A stretch of DNA of 64,000 nucleotides from Sagittula sp. P11 (GTDB lineage Bacteria > Pseudomonadota > Alphaproteobacteria > Rhodobacterales > Rhodobacteraceae). Location of the stretch: contig NZ_CP021913.1 in assembly GCF_002814095.1 (NCBI RefSeq), positions 868,001-932,000 of the forward strand. Reading direction: 5' to 3'. Under the pieces are notes generated by a model, which was given only the letters and a program-made list of their open reading frames with translations, was not told where the DNA came from and made no database searches. The position numbers were made by a program, and so were the translations under genes. Below are positions 8,759 to 16,599 of the stretch, piece by piece (position 1 is the stretch's first letter; each line of letters starts with the position of its first letter).

Positions 8759-10376
8759 CCGGCATCTCGTATCCTTCGAAGCGTTTGCGGAGCGTCAGTT
8801 TCGACACCTTCCCGGTGGCGGTCAGCGGCAGGTCCTCGACGAATTCCATCGCGTCCGGCAACTGCCATTTCGCCACGTGCTCCAGCATCATGGCGTGGAT
8901 GTCCTCAAGCCGCGGCCCGTCGTCCTTGGGCACAACGACCAGCAGCGGGCGTTCCTCCCACCTCGGGTGCTTCACGGCAATCACCGCGCAGTTCGCGACC
9001 TTGGGATGGGCCATGGCGATGTTCTCGAGGTCGATCGATGAAATCCATTCGCCGCCCGACTTGATGAGGTCCTTGGAGCGGTCCTGGATATGCAGAAAGC
9101 CCGCGCCGTCGATGCTCGCCACGTCGCCGGTGCCGAACCAGCCCTCGTGATCGAAGGCGTGCGACGTCGCCTCGGGGTTCTCGAAGTACCCGGAAATGAT
9201 CGAGTTTCCGCGCACGTACAGCTCACCCACGGCCTTGCCGTCATGCGGCAGCCGGTTGCCGTCCTCGTCGTTCAGCTTCAGCTCGACGCCGAACACCCGG
9301 CGGCCCTGCTTCGACTTCAGCGTCATGCGCGTCTCGTGCGGCAGGTCCTGCATCGGCTCGGACAACTGGCCGTGGGTGCCGACCGGGCTCATCTCCGTCA
9401 TGCCCCAGGCGTGGCAGACATCCACGCCGCGTTTCTCGAAGAACTCGATCATCGCACGCGGCGCGGCAGAGCCGCCGATCACAAGCTGCTCAAGCTTCGA
9501 GGGCACGGTGCCGCGCTTCTCCACCTCGGCCCGCAGACCCAGCCAGACCGTCGGCACGCCCCAGGAAGCGGTGACACCTTCGCTTTCCATCAGTTCGAAC
9601 AGCGACGGGCCGTCCAGTCTGGGACCCGGCATGATCAGCGAAGCGCCCACCAGCGGCGCGGCATAGGGCAGCCCCCAGGAATTGACGTGGAACATCGGCA
9701 CGACCGGCAGGATGCGCCCGCCTTCACGCAGCGACTTCGGCACGGTGATCGCGATGAACATGGCGTGCAGCACGGTCGAGCGATGGGAATAGAGCGCGCC
9801 CTTCGGGTTGCCCGTGGTCCCGGAGGTGTAGCACAGGCCCGCGGCGGCGTTTTCGTCCATCAGCGGCCAGTCGAAGGTGGTCTCCTGCTCGTCCAGCAGG
9901 TCCTCGTAGCACAGGAACCCCATGTCGGAGTCGGGCATGTGCGACCGGTCCGCCATGACCACCAGCACCAGCCCGTCCGGCAGGTGATCGGCCAGCGCCT
10001 CCACCAGCGGCACGAAGGTCAGGTCGAGGCACAGCACCCGGTCGCCCGCATGCTTGATGATGTAGAGCATCTGCTCGGCCGACAACCTTGGGTTGATCGT
10101 GTGGCACACGGCGCCCATGCCCGAGACGGCATAATAAAGCTCGAAATGCCGGTAGCCGTTCCAGGCGAGCGTCGCGACCCGGTCGCCCTCGCCGACGCCC
10201 AGATCCTTCAGCCCGTGCGCCAGCTGCGCCACGCGGGCATAGGTGTCGCGGTAGCTCTGGCGGTGCAGGTCGCCCTCGGTGCGGACCGAAACGATTTCTC
10301 CCCCCGGATGCGCCCCGGCCGCATAATCGAGAATCTCGATGATCCTCAACGGCATCTGCATCATCATGCCCTGCAT
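8748..10376 (-). CDS. AMP-forming acyl-CoA synthetase (DmdB/medium-long-chain FadD type)
   Basis: Activates a carboxylic acid to its CoA thioester via an acyl-adenylate. The 542-residue enzyme has the P-loop motif YTSGTTGNPKGALYSH, the A5 region HAWGMTEMSP, the GWFGTGD motif and the C-terminal catalytic Lys in TGKVSKL. From memory, the start and core resemble roseobacter DmdB (3-methylmercaptopropionate-CoA ligase) and related fatty-acyl ligases, so substrate assignment is open. ATG 10376 was chosen because GGGAGG lies about 6 bases upstream; the frame is open for 25 more codons without a site. It heads the five-gene minus-strand operon. Confidence 0.88.
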   Translation of the reverse strand: MQGMMMQMPLRIIEILDYAAGAHPGGEIVSVRTEGDLHRQSYRDTYARVAQLAHGLKDLGVGEGDRVATLAWNGYRHFELYYAVSGMGAVCHTINPRLSAEQMLYIIKHAGDRVLCLDLTFVPLVEALADHLPDGLVLVVMADRSHMPDSDMGFLCYEDLLDEQETTFDWPLMDENAAAGLCYTSGTTGNPKGALYSHRSTVLHAMFIAITVPKSLREGGRILPVVPMFHVNSWGLPYAAPLVGASLIMPGPRLDGPSLFELMESEGVTASWGVPTVWLGLRAEVEKRGTVPSKLEQLVIGGSAAPRAMIEFFEKRGVDVCHAWGMTEMSPVGTHGQLSEPMQDLPHETRMTLKSKQGRRVFGVELKLNDEDGNRLPHDGKAVGELYVRGNSIISGYFENPEATSHAFDHEGWFGTGDVASIDGAGFLHIQDRSKDLIKSGGEWISSIDLENIAMAHPKVANCAVIAVKHPRWEERPLLVVVPKDDGPRLEDIHAMMLEHVAKWQLPDAMEFVEDLPLTATGKVSKLTLRKRFEGYEMPDAG

Positions 10377-10487
10377 CTGGCCCTCCCTTGCCGTCCGCGT
10401 CCTTCCTCCTAGACTGCGCAACATGACCGCCCGGGTGCAACAGCTTTCCACAGGCGCCCGGAAGACAAACAGGAAGAGGAACCAGAC
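10377..10487. promoter_or_regulatory. Divergent promoter region, CoA-ligase operon / MDR reductase
   Basis: 111 bp between two divergent starts. It holds the GGGAGG ribosome site of the ligase (minus) and AGGAAGAGGAA before the reductase ATG (plus). No palindrome or clear -35/-10 pair could be supported. Confidence 0.5.
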
Positions 10488-11504
10488 ATGCCTTCACAGA
10501 TGACCCGTATCGCGATGGCCCGCCATCCGGAGGGCGACCCGGTGGCCGAGGATTTCTCTGTCGAGAAGCAAGCCATGCCGGAACCGTCGCAGGGCGAGAT
10601 CCTCGTCGAGGTCACGCTGTTGTCGCTCGACCCCTACATGCGCGGGCGCATGGCCCCGGTGAAAAGCTACGCCCCCTCGCTGAGCGTGGGCGACACCATG
10701 ACCGGACAGGGCGTGGGCCGCGTGCTCGTGTCGAAGGCGGACGGCTTTGCCGAGGGCGACCTCGTGACCGGCATGACCGGCTGGGCCAGCCACGCCGTGC
10801 TGAAGGGCACCGAGGCGCGCAAGCTGGACAGCGACCTGCCGCCCTCGACGGCGCTTGGCGTGCTGGGGATGCCGGGCTTCACCGCCTGGACAGGGCTGGC
10901 AAAATACGGTCGCCCCAAGGCGGGCGAGACACTGGTGGTGGCTGCCGCAACCGGGCCGGTGGGGGCCATGGTGGGGCAGCTTGCGAAGTCGCAGGGCCTC
11001 AGGACAGTGGCCATCGCCGGCGGTGCCGAGAAGTGCCGGATCGCGACGGAGACCTTCGGCTTCGACGCCGCCATCGACCACCGCGCACATGACGCCTCCT
11101 CGCTGCGCAAGGCGCTGGCCGAGGCCGCCCCGGACGGCGTCGACATTTACTGGGAGAACGTCGGCGGCAAGGTTCTGGAGGCCGTGATCCCGCTGATGAA
11201 CGTGCATGGCCGCATCCCGGTCTGCGGCACGATTGCCTGGTACAGCGGCGCGGAAGAGACCACCGACCAGCTCCCGCTGGTCTGGCGGAGCGTCCTGACC
11301 AAGCGGCTCTCGGTGAACGGCCTGATCATCTTCGACCACTGGGACGGCTTCCCGGACTTCCTGCGCGAGGTCACTCCGAAAGTCGCCGCGGGCGAGATCA
11401 ACTGGCTGGAGGACGTGGCAGAGGGGCTGGAGAACGCACCGGCGGCCTTCATGGCGATGCTGAAGGGCGGCAACACCGGCAAGCAGATCGTCAAGCTGTC
11501 CTGA
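10488..11504 (+). CDS. NADP-dependent MDR oxidoreductase (leukotriene B4 dehydrogenase/CurA-like)
   Basis: Zinc-free medium-chain reductase of enone or enal double bonds. The 338-residue protein shows the family entry motif LDPYMRGRM, the nucleotide-binding AATGPVGAMVGQLAK stretch (variant of AxxGxxG) at about 146-160, and the WENVGG motif typical of this branch. A strong AGGAAGAGG precedes the ATG. It is divergent from the acyl-CoA operon, which makes reduction of unsaturated acyl intermediates or detoxification of enals plausible. Its 3' end overlaps the convergent diguanylate cyclase gene by 14 bp. Confidence 0.88.
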   Translation: MPSQMTRIAMARHPEGDPVAEDFSVEKQAMPEPSQGEILVEVTLLSLDPYMRGRMAPVKSYAPSLSVGDTMTGQGVGRVLVSKADGFAEGDLVTGMTGWASHAVLKGTEARKLDSDLPPSTALGVLGMPGFTAWTGLAKYGRPKAGETLVVAAATGPVGAMVGQLAKSQGLRTVAIAGGAEKCRIATETFGFDAAIDHRAHDASSLRKALAEAAPDGVDIYWENVGGKVLEAVIPLMNVHGRIPVCGTIAWYSGAEETTDQLPLVWRSVLTKRLSVNGLIIFDHWDGFPDFLREVTPKVAAGEINWLEDVAEGLENAPAAFMAMLKGGNTGKQIVKLS

Positions 11505-12900
11505 GCTGACCAAGGGCCGGATCGGACGGGCGTGGATCGTGCCCTTTCGGTCCGGTCTGCGGCTCAAGCCCGTCGCACAGCACCACGCGGTTCCGGCCCT
11601 GCTCCTTCGCGCGGTACATCGCGCGGTCGGCCACGGCCACCGCCTCGGTCAGCGACCGTCCGACCCCCTTGTCGACGATGGTACAGCCCAGCGAGGCTGT
11701 GACCACCGGAAGGCCTTCCGTGCTGCGGGTGGCCTCCGCGATCCGCACGCGCAGGACCTCGGCCCGGGCGCGCAGGGCCATCGGATTGTTCAGCGGAAAC
11801 ATGACGGCGAACTCCTCGCCACCCCAGCGCGTGACCATGTCGGTCATGCGCATTTCCTCCTGCATGGCGCGCGCCGCTGTCTGCAGCACCGCGTCGCCCA
11901 CCGCGTGTCCGTAGGTGTCGTTCACGTTCTTGAAGTGATCGAGGTCGACCATGATGACGGCCACATGCGACCGCCAGATGCGGTCCTCGAACCACGCCCT
12001 TGCGGCGCGTCTGGTGGCGGCGCCGGTCAGGGAGTCCGTCTCCACATCCCGGACAAGGGCCCGTTCAAGCCTGCGCGCGTTGTCCAGAAGCGCGACGAAA
12101 CGGATGCCGAAATGCAGGATGCCCAGCAGGATCAGGCCCATCTGCGCGGTGTAAAGCGTCGGGAAACTGCTGTCGTGGGACAGGTTCAACAGGGGCATCA
12201 GCCGTGTGACGAGGGGCAAGGACACCGCCAGCAGCGTCCAGATCACCAGTTGCTGGCGGACCAGGTGGCCCGCCGGGTTGTCGACCAGCATCAGCCGGAT
12301 CGACTTGTGCCGCGCAAAGCGGGTCGCATTGACGACGGCCAGCGCCAGGAGGCAGATGGCCGTGGGCACCGCCATGCTTCCGAAGAATTCCCGGTCGCCG
12401 TGAATGAACCCGATCGTCGCCACGGCCGGAGCGAACAGCGCCAGCAAGGTGCAGACCATTCCTATGGTCGGCTGCGCGCGGCGCAGAAGTTGCCCCGCGC
12501 TCAGAAGCAGCAGGCTGGCGGCAGTGTTCCAGCCGACCCCGTTCCCCGCGCCTGCACCGGTCGGCCCCGGCAGCACCAGCCCGGTCAGGCAGACCAGCAC
12601 GACCCCCGCCCAGAGCAGACTTTCGGCGCGGCTGGTGTGCCGCAGAGGTCGCTGCAGAGAGGTCGCGACGATGGCCAGCGCCATGGCAGCGTAGAGCAGC
12701 ATGTTGGTGTGGGGCGCCGTTCCCGCGGGGTACAACCCGTCAAGCAAATGAAACATCCGGTCGAGCAGCGCGAGCGTCAGCATGGACGACGCCAGAACAA
12801 GACCCGCGATACGGACGGTCAGGACGATGCGTATCGGTACCGAGTACCAACGCTTTCGCCTTCCAGCCGTTCTTGTCCTGCTCGTCGCGTGAAACGACAT
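11491..12900 (-). CDS. Membrane-bound GGDEF diguanylate cyclase
   Basis: Makes cyclic di-GMP from two GTP. The 469-residue protein has about eight hydrophobic segments up to roughly residue 270 and then one GGDEF domain. The active-site motif is intact as GGEEF, and an RxxD inhibitory site (RMTD) lies five residues before it, so product feedback is expected. D-L-D-H-F-K-N-V-N-D-T-Y-G-H (metal and guanine site) is also intact. No EAL domain is present. The upstream leader carries a CtrA-like site and an inverted repeat. It sits about 1.8 kb from luxI, so c-di-GMP and quorum sensing are close neighbours here. Confidence 0.92.
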   Translation of the reverse strand: MSFHATSRTRTAGRRKRWYSVPIRIVLTVRIAGLVLASSMLTLALLDRMFHLLDGLYPAGTAPHTNMLLYAAMALAIVATSLQRPLRHTSRAESLLWAGVVLVCLTGLVLPGPTGAGAGNGVGWNTAASLLLLSAGQLLRRAQPTIGMVCTLLALFAPAVATIGFIHGDREFFGSMAVPTAICLLALAVVNATRFARHKSIRLMLVDNPAGHLVRQQLVIWTLLAVSLPLVTRLMPLLNLSHDSSFPTLYTAQMGLILLGILHFGIRFVALLDNARRLERALVRDVETDSLTGAATRRAARAWFEDRIWRSHVAVIMVDLDHFKNVNDTYGHAVGDAVLQTAARAMQEEMRMTDMVTRWGGEEFAVMFPLNNPMALRARAEVLRVRIAEATRSTEGLPVVTASLGCTIVDKGVGRSLTEAVAVADRAMYRAKEQGRNRVVLCDGLEPQTGPKGHDPRPSDPALGQLRTA

Positions 12901-12924
12901 TTTCCAGAGAATCTCCCGAGGGCG

Positions 12925-12967
12925 CCACTGAACAACTGTTCATTCACAGTGGTTAACAACTCGTTAC
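12925..12967 (-). promoter_or_regulatory. CtrA-like box and inverted repeat upstream of the diguanylate cyclase
   Basis: Read on the gene's strand, GTAA-N7-TTAAC (12953-12967) matches the CtrA consensus TTAA-N7-TTAAC at 8 of 9 fixed bases, about 55 bp before the ATG. Directly next to it is an inverted repeat CCACTG/CAGTGG (12925-12930 and 12947-12952), which could be an operator or a leader hairpin. Function is inferred. Confidence 0.5.
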
Positions 12968-13050
12968 CAACTCGTGTTGACGCTAGGGAAACTTTTCATG
13001 GCAGGCAGGATTGACCGGAAATACTGCGAAAACCGTCCCGCGCAATCGGT

Positions 13051-14592
13051 TCAGGCGCCGGCGGACGGGTCCTGCGCTTCGAGGGTCAGGGGCACCGGCG
13101 TGCCGCCGAGGTCGTCGATCCTCAGGCCTTCGGAGGGCTTCGCCAGCCTGTTGCGCACGACCCAGAACAGCCTCGACTGCGCACGCGTGATCGCCACGTA
13201 GGCCAACCGTTTCCACAGCGGCTGCCCCGCCTCCACCCGCCCCATCCGGGCCGCCGCGTAAAGATCGGGCGCAAAGACCTGGACGTTCTCCCACTGGCTG
13301 CCCTGGGCCTTGTGGATCGTCACGGCAGCGCCGTGCAGGAAGGTGGCCCCCATGCTGGCGGCGTAGGGGATGAAGGGCTCTTCCTCGTCCGGTTTCTCGA
13401 TCTTGACGATCGACGCGGCCGAGACCTGCGGTTCCAGCGCGCCAACCACGTGCAGCTTCGAGAACCCCGGCTTCCGGCCGGGGCCGAGGTAGATCACCTG
13501 CGCACCCTTGATGAGGCCGCGCGCCTCCAGATCGAGCCGCTTCTTGCGATGCTTCAGGGGCAGCTCGATCCCGTCGCAGACCAGCGGCTCTCCGGGCAGA
13601 AGGGCGGTTTCCGGTGCGCCGTGTACGTGACGGAAGGCGTTGATCAGGCGGATGCGGGTGGCGTTGCGCCAGACCAGCACCGGGGAGCGGGCCATCAGGT
13701 CGACCTCGACCCGCTGGGCATAGACCACCCGGTCGTCGCGCCGCGCCGCGTCTTCGACCAGTCGTTCGAAATCCTCGAAGCCGATGGCCGGGTCAGCCAG
13801 CGCATGGGCCAGGTCGAGGATCGGGTTGTCGGCCTCCTGCCGGTGAATGCGGTGCAGCTCCAGCTTCTGGCTGTCCTTCAGCCCGTCGAAGACCATCTTG
13901 CCGGACTGCCCCACCGGAGCCAGCTGCGCCGGATCGCCGAACAGGACGAGGTTTGGAAAGATTTCCTGCAGGTCCTCGAACTGCTTTTCATCAAGCATCG
14001 ACGCCTCGTCGACGAACCCGATGTCGAGCGGCTCTTCCCGGCGCTTCCAGCCGGTGATGAAGTCCGATCCGCGCAGCCCCGCCGCCGCCAAGGCCGCCGG
14101 GATCGACTTGTGCACCTCGTAGGACGCCTGCGCGCGGGCCAGTGCCTCTTCCGACAGTTCCTCGATTTCCGGGGGATCGCCATTGCCCATCAGCCATTCC
14201 GCGACCTTCTCGTACTCCGGGTCGTAGACCGGCGTGTAGATGATGCGGTGGATCGTCGTGGCGGGCACGCCCCGCATCCTGAGGACGGAGGCCGCCTTGT
14301 TCGTCGGCGCCAGCACGGCCAGCGTGCGCGACTCGCGCGACCGGCGGCTTTCGTAATCGCCGGAGACGGTCTCGACCCCTACGGCATCCAGCGCCTTGAC
14401 CAGTTCCGACAAAAGCAGCGTCTTGCCGGAACCCGCCTTGCCCATCAGGGCCATGACACGGGCGTCGCTTTCCTTGGCGGGCAGGCACAGGCCATTGTCG
14501 AGGTCCACGCCCGCCGCGCGCAACAGATCGCTGACGCGGTCGTGCGCCTCTGCCTGATCGGGGGAGTATACGATTGGGCTGGCGTCGTTCAT
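13051..14592 (-). CDS. ATP-dependent RecD-like DNA helicase
   Basis: Superfamily 1B helicase of 513 residues, probably in DNA repair or recombination. The N-terminal AAA domain has Walker A GKAGSGKT near residue 50 and Walker B FVDEASM. The C-terminal UvrD_C_2-type domain has TIHKAQGSQWENV and YVAITRAQSRLFWVV, the helicase V and VI motifs. There is no RecBC neighbour. The ATG at 14592 was chosen; the frame is open for 79 more codons into luxI, but that extension is Arg-rich and antisense-like. It follows luxI on the same strand behind a terminator-like hairpin, so it is likely transcribed separately. Confidence 0.88.
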   Translation of the reverse strand: MNDASPIVYSPDQAEAHDRVSDLLRAAGVDLDNGLCLPAKESDARVMALMGKAGSGKTLLLSELVKALDAVGVETVSGDYESRRSRESRTLAVLAPTNKAASVLRMRGVPATTIHRIIYTPVYDPEYEKVAEWLMGNGDPPEIEELSEEALARAQASYEVHKSIPAALAAAGLRGSDFITGWKRREEPLDIGFVDEASMLDEKQFEDLQEIFPNLVLFGDPAQLAPVGQSGKMVFDGLKDSQKLELHRIHRQEADNPILDLAHALADPAIGFEDFERLVEDAARRDDRVVYAQRVEVDLMARSPVLVWRNATRIRLINAFRHVHGAPETALLPGEPLVCDGIELPLKHRKKRLDLEARGLIKGAQVIYLGPGRKPGFSKLHVVGALEPQVSAASIVKIEKPDEEEPFIPYAASMGATFLHGAAVTIHKAQGSQWENVQVFAPDLYAAARMGRVEAGQPLWKRLAYVAITRAQSRLFWVVRNRLAKPSEGLRIDDLGGTPVPLTLEAQDPSAGA

Positions 14593-14634
14593 GGCGCGCA
14601 CCCTACTTGCGGTGCCCGCCAGCCGCCAGATGCG

Positions 14635-14668
14635 AAAACGCGCGCGCCCTGTCAGGACACGCGCGGCA
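14635..14668 (-). terminator. Terminator after luxI
   Basis: On the minus strand, CGCGCG pairs with CGCGCG across an inner CCT/AGG pairing (14641-14646 and 14660-14665), followed by a TTTT run. It lies about 20 bp after the luxI stop and before the helicase gene. Confidence 0.6.
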
Positions 14669-14686
14669 CCGCCAAAGATGACGATA

Positions 14687-15325
14687 TCAGGCGGCGACCA
14701 GCCCCGCCTCGTCGATGATCTCTCCGAAAGACAGCTCGAACCAGCGCTTCGACAGCTCCGGGGAAATGTCTGCGCTGCGGGAAACCTTGGCCTGCGCCTC
14801 CGGCGTGAACTCCCACAGGCCCACGGCAATCATCGACCGCCCCTCGCCTTCGCGGCCAAGGATGTCCGGCGAGGATCCGATGCGCTTGTAGATGCGCACC
14901 ATGCGCGCGTCGAACACGCCCACGTAGTGCATCACCCCGAATTCCTGCATCACCTCGCCTCCCGCAAGCATGAGCGCCGCCGCGACGCCCGCCCCGGCGC
15001 GCCGCGACAGGCAGAAGCGGGTGCATTCCCAGATCAGCGGGCTTTCGATGCGGACGCCGTCGGTCAGATGGACGAAGTGGTCGTTGACCATGGTCCGGCC
15101 CACGGTCGGCAGCAGCCGCATGGATCCGCCGTGCGAACCGTCCCTGTTCTCCCAGATCACGTAAAGCGGGTTTTCGTCGTCGTAGGCATCACGCTCGAAA
15201 CCACGGTCGTCCACGGTGACGTCCCAGCCGAGGCGCGTCTTGAACTGGTCGGCGCGGTCGAGGAACATGGTGCGGGCGAGCTTGGGGAACTTGTGCAGGT
15301 CGTTGCCGTAGATGTAGCGGATCAT
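14687..15325 (-). CDS. luxI: Acyl-homoserine-lactone synthase
   Basis: Makes an N-acyl-homoserine lactone signal from S-adenosylmethionine and an acyl-ACP. The 212-residue protein carries the family's conserved residues: the R-x-x-x-F and W of the N-terminal segment (DRADQFKTRLGW), the Asp pair in DAYDDEN, and the Arg in GSMRLLPT. A later W-E-x-T-R-F segment is also conserved. It is downstream of luxR on the same strand with 161 bp between, the arrangement of many roseobacter luxRI loci. The acyl chain cannot be predicted. Confidence 0.94.
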   Translation of the reverse strand: MIRYIYGNDLHKFPKLARTMFLDRADQFKTRLGWDVTVDDRGFERDAYDDENPLYVIWENRDGSHGGSMRLLPTVGRTMVNDHFVHLTDGVRIESPLIWECTRFCLSRRAGAGVAAALMLAGGEVMQEFGVMHYVGVFDARMVRIYKRIGSSPDILGREGEGRSMIAVGLWEFTPEAQAKVSRSADISPELSKRWFELSFGEIIDEAGLVAA

Positions 15326-15375
15326 GGGTCCATCCTTCGCAGTAAGGCGTTGATGGACCGAGCCTGCCGCCGGCG

Positions 15376-15416
15376 TGGTTAACGGATTTCGGCGCGGGCG
15401 CGCGCGGAATTAACCA
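15376..15416. promoter_or_regulatory. Inverted repeat upstream of luxI
   Basis: TGGTTAA (15376-15382) and TTAACCA (15410-15416) form a perfect 7-bp inverted repeat with a GC-rich spacer, in the luxR-luxI intergenic region about 50 bp before the luxI start. It might be a regulator site for luxI. It is longer than a classic 20-bp lux box, so identity is open. Confidence 0.4.
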
Positions 15417-15486
15417 ATGATTCAATCACCGGGATGACATCCTTGCGCGTGTGTACTGGCGCGAAGGAGACGAGATGCCCCTTTTG

Positions 15487-16206
15487 TCAGATCACGATCA
15501 CACCGCGGCTGAGCGCCCGGGCCACCGCATGCGTCGTGTTCATCGCACCGAGCTTGTGGCGGGCGCTTTCGACGTAGACCCGCAGCGTGTGCTCCGAGAT
15601 GGAGAGCGTGTCGGCAGCCTGGGCCCGGCTGTAGCCGATGGCCAGCAGCGTCATCGCCTCGATCTCCCTCGGGCTGAGGGGTTGTGCCGGTTCGGGCGTG
15701 CGGCCCGGCTCGAACTCCAGCGCCTTCGAATTGAAGGAATGCGCGACGAGGATCAGGTCGCGGCGGTTGCCGGTGGTGAACGCCTCCCATTCGTCGTCGT
15801 TGCAGGTGTGGGACATGCTGAACAGGGCGAACTGGCCGTTGGGACCGCGGATCGGGATGGAATACCCCTGATTGCCGATGCCGTGGGCAATGGCATCCTC
15901 AAGGAAGGCCCTTGCCGATTTGGACGACCAGTCGAGGCGCTTCCAGTTCACCGGGTGAAACCGCTGGTAACACCCCTGAATGACCGGATCGATCCTCAGA
16001 TATCCTTTCTCGATGTAGTGGTTGACCCATTCCAGGTCGTAGGTGCCGCAGCCGTACTGCTCTCCGGCGCTGTTGACCCAGTGATAGACGATATGATCGA
16101 CACCATATTCGTCCCGCAGTTCCTCGATCAGGAGCTGGAGATCCTCCAGCCCCTCAGCGGACTCCAAACGTTCGATCAGCCCGTTCAGACGCGGCGCGTT
16201 TCGCAA
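15487..16206 (-). CDS. luxR: LuxR-family quorum-sensing transcriptional regulator
   Basis: AHL-binding activator or repressor. The N-terminal autoinducer domain shows the conserved Y-H-W, D-P-V and W residues around 35-75 (for example IDPVIQGCYQRFHPVNW). The C-terminal GerE-type helix-turn-helix starts at LSPREIEAMTLLAIGYS and runs to the C-terminus. No ATG precedes the conserved region; TTG at 16206 has AAGGGG about 10 bases upstream, and TTG at 16233 is an alternative. Its 5' end overlaps a small upstream ORF by about 50 bp, suggesting translational coupling. luxI lies downstream. Confidence 0.9.
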   Translation of the reverse strand: MRNAPRLNGLIERLESAEGLEDLQLLIEELRDEYGVDHIVYHWVNSAGEQYGCGTYDLEWVNHYIEKGYLRIDPVIQGCYQRFHPVNWKRLDWSSKSARAFLEDAIAHGIGNQGYSIPIRGPNGQFALFSMSHTCNDDEWEAFTTGNRRDLILVAHSFNSKALEFEPGRTPEPAQPLSPREIEAMTLLAIGYSRAQAADTLSISEHTLRVYVESARHKLGAMNTTHAVARALSRGVIVI

Positions 16207-16360
16207 AAAGCCCAAGCCCCTTACCCTCGGCAAGCGACGTCAGTTCCGCCTGAGCGACGAAGGACGCGTCGTCCAGTTGCGCAGCCAGAGACGGCATGCC
16301 GTTGGCTCGCGCAAAGGTTTTCAGGTCGGTCAGTACGTCCAAGATCCAGTCATGTCCCAT
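16154..16360 (-). CDS. Small protein overlapping the luxR start
   Basis: A 68-residue ORF whose last 18 codons overlap luxR in another frame. The ATG at 16360 has GAGG about 6 bases upstream; an in-frame ATG at 16372 is less well placed. It begins MGHDWILDVLTDLKTFA and is predicted mainly alpha-helical, acidic then basic, with no membrane segment. I recall similar short proteins next to roseobacter luxR genes but know no function. It is the first gene of the luxR transcript and sits directly below a perfect CtrA-type site, so it could set luxR translation. Confidence 0.65.
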   Translation of the reverse strand: MGHDWILDVLTDLKTFARANGMPSLAAQLDDASFVAQAELTSLAEGKGLGLFAKRAASERADRTFGVR

Positions 16361-16381
16361 GGCAAGCCTCATCTGCTGGTG

Positions 16382-16397
16382 GTTAACGTTTGATTAA
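16382..16397 (-). promoter_or_regulatory. Perfect CtrA-type site upstream of the luxR operon
   Basis: On the minus strand the sequence reads TTAA-TCAAACG-TTAACC, an exact match to the alphaproteobacterial CtrA consensus TTAA-N7-TTAAC. It ends 21 bp before the ATG of the small ORF that precedes luxR. Binding is inferred from the motif only. Confidence 0.6.
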
Positions 16398-16513
16398 GAC
16401 AACTCTACCATGTGCCCAAGCCGTCGGGTATTCACGGAAATTTCCTCCCCAGAAATGGCGAAGGTGCGATCCGGCAAGGCACTGGAATTGCGTTGTCCGC
16501 CGCGCGGACAAGA

Positions 16514-16549
16514 GAACGCCCGCGAACCGTATGCGATTCGCGGGCGTTC
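16514..16549 (-). terminator. Terminator after ccr
   Basis: Perfect 13-bp inverted repeat, GAACGCCCGCGAA (16514-16526) against TTCGCGGGCGTTC (16537-16549), 10-base loop, about 50 bp beyond the ccr stop. On the minus strand it continues TCTTGT, a weak T tract. Confidence 0.75.
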
Positions 16550-16599
16550 CGGATTGGCCCCGGGGCGTCTTGGAAACCCCGGGGATTCGCCGATTGCGC

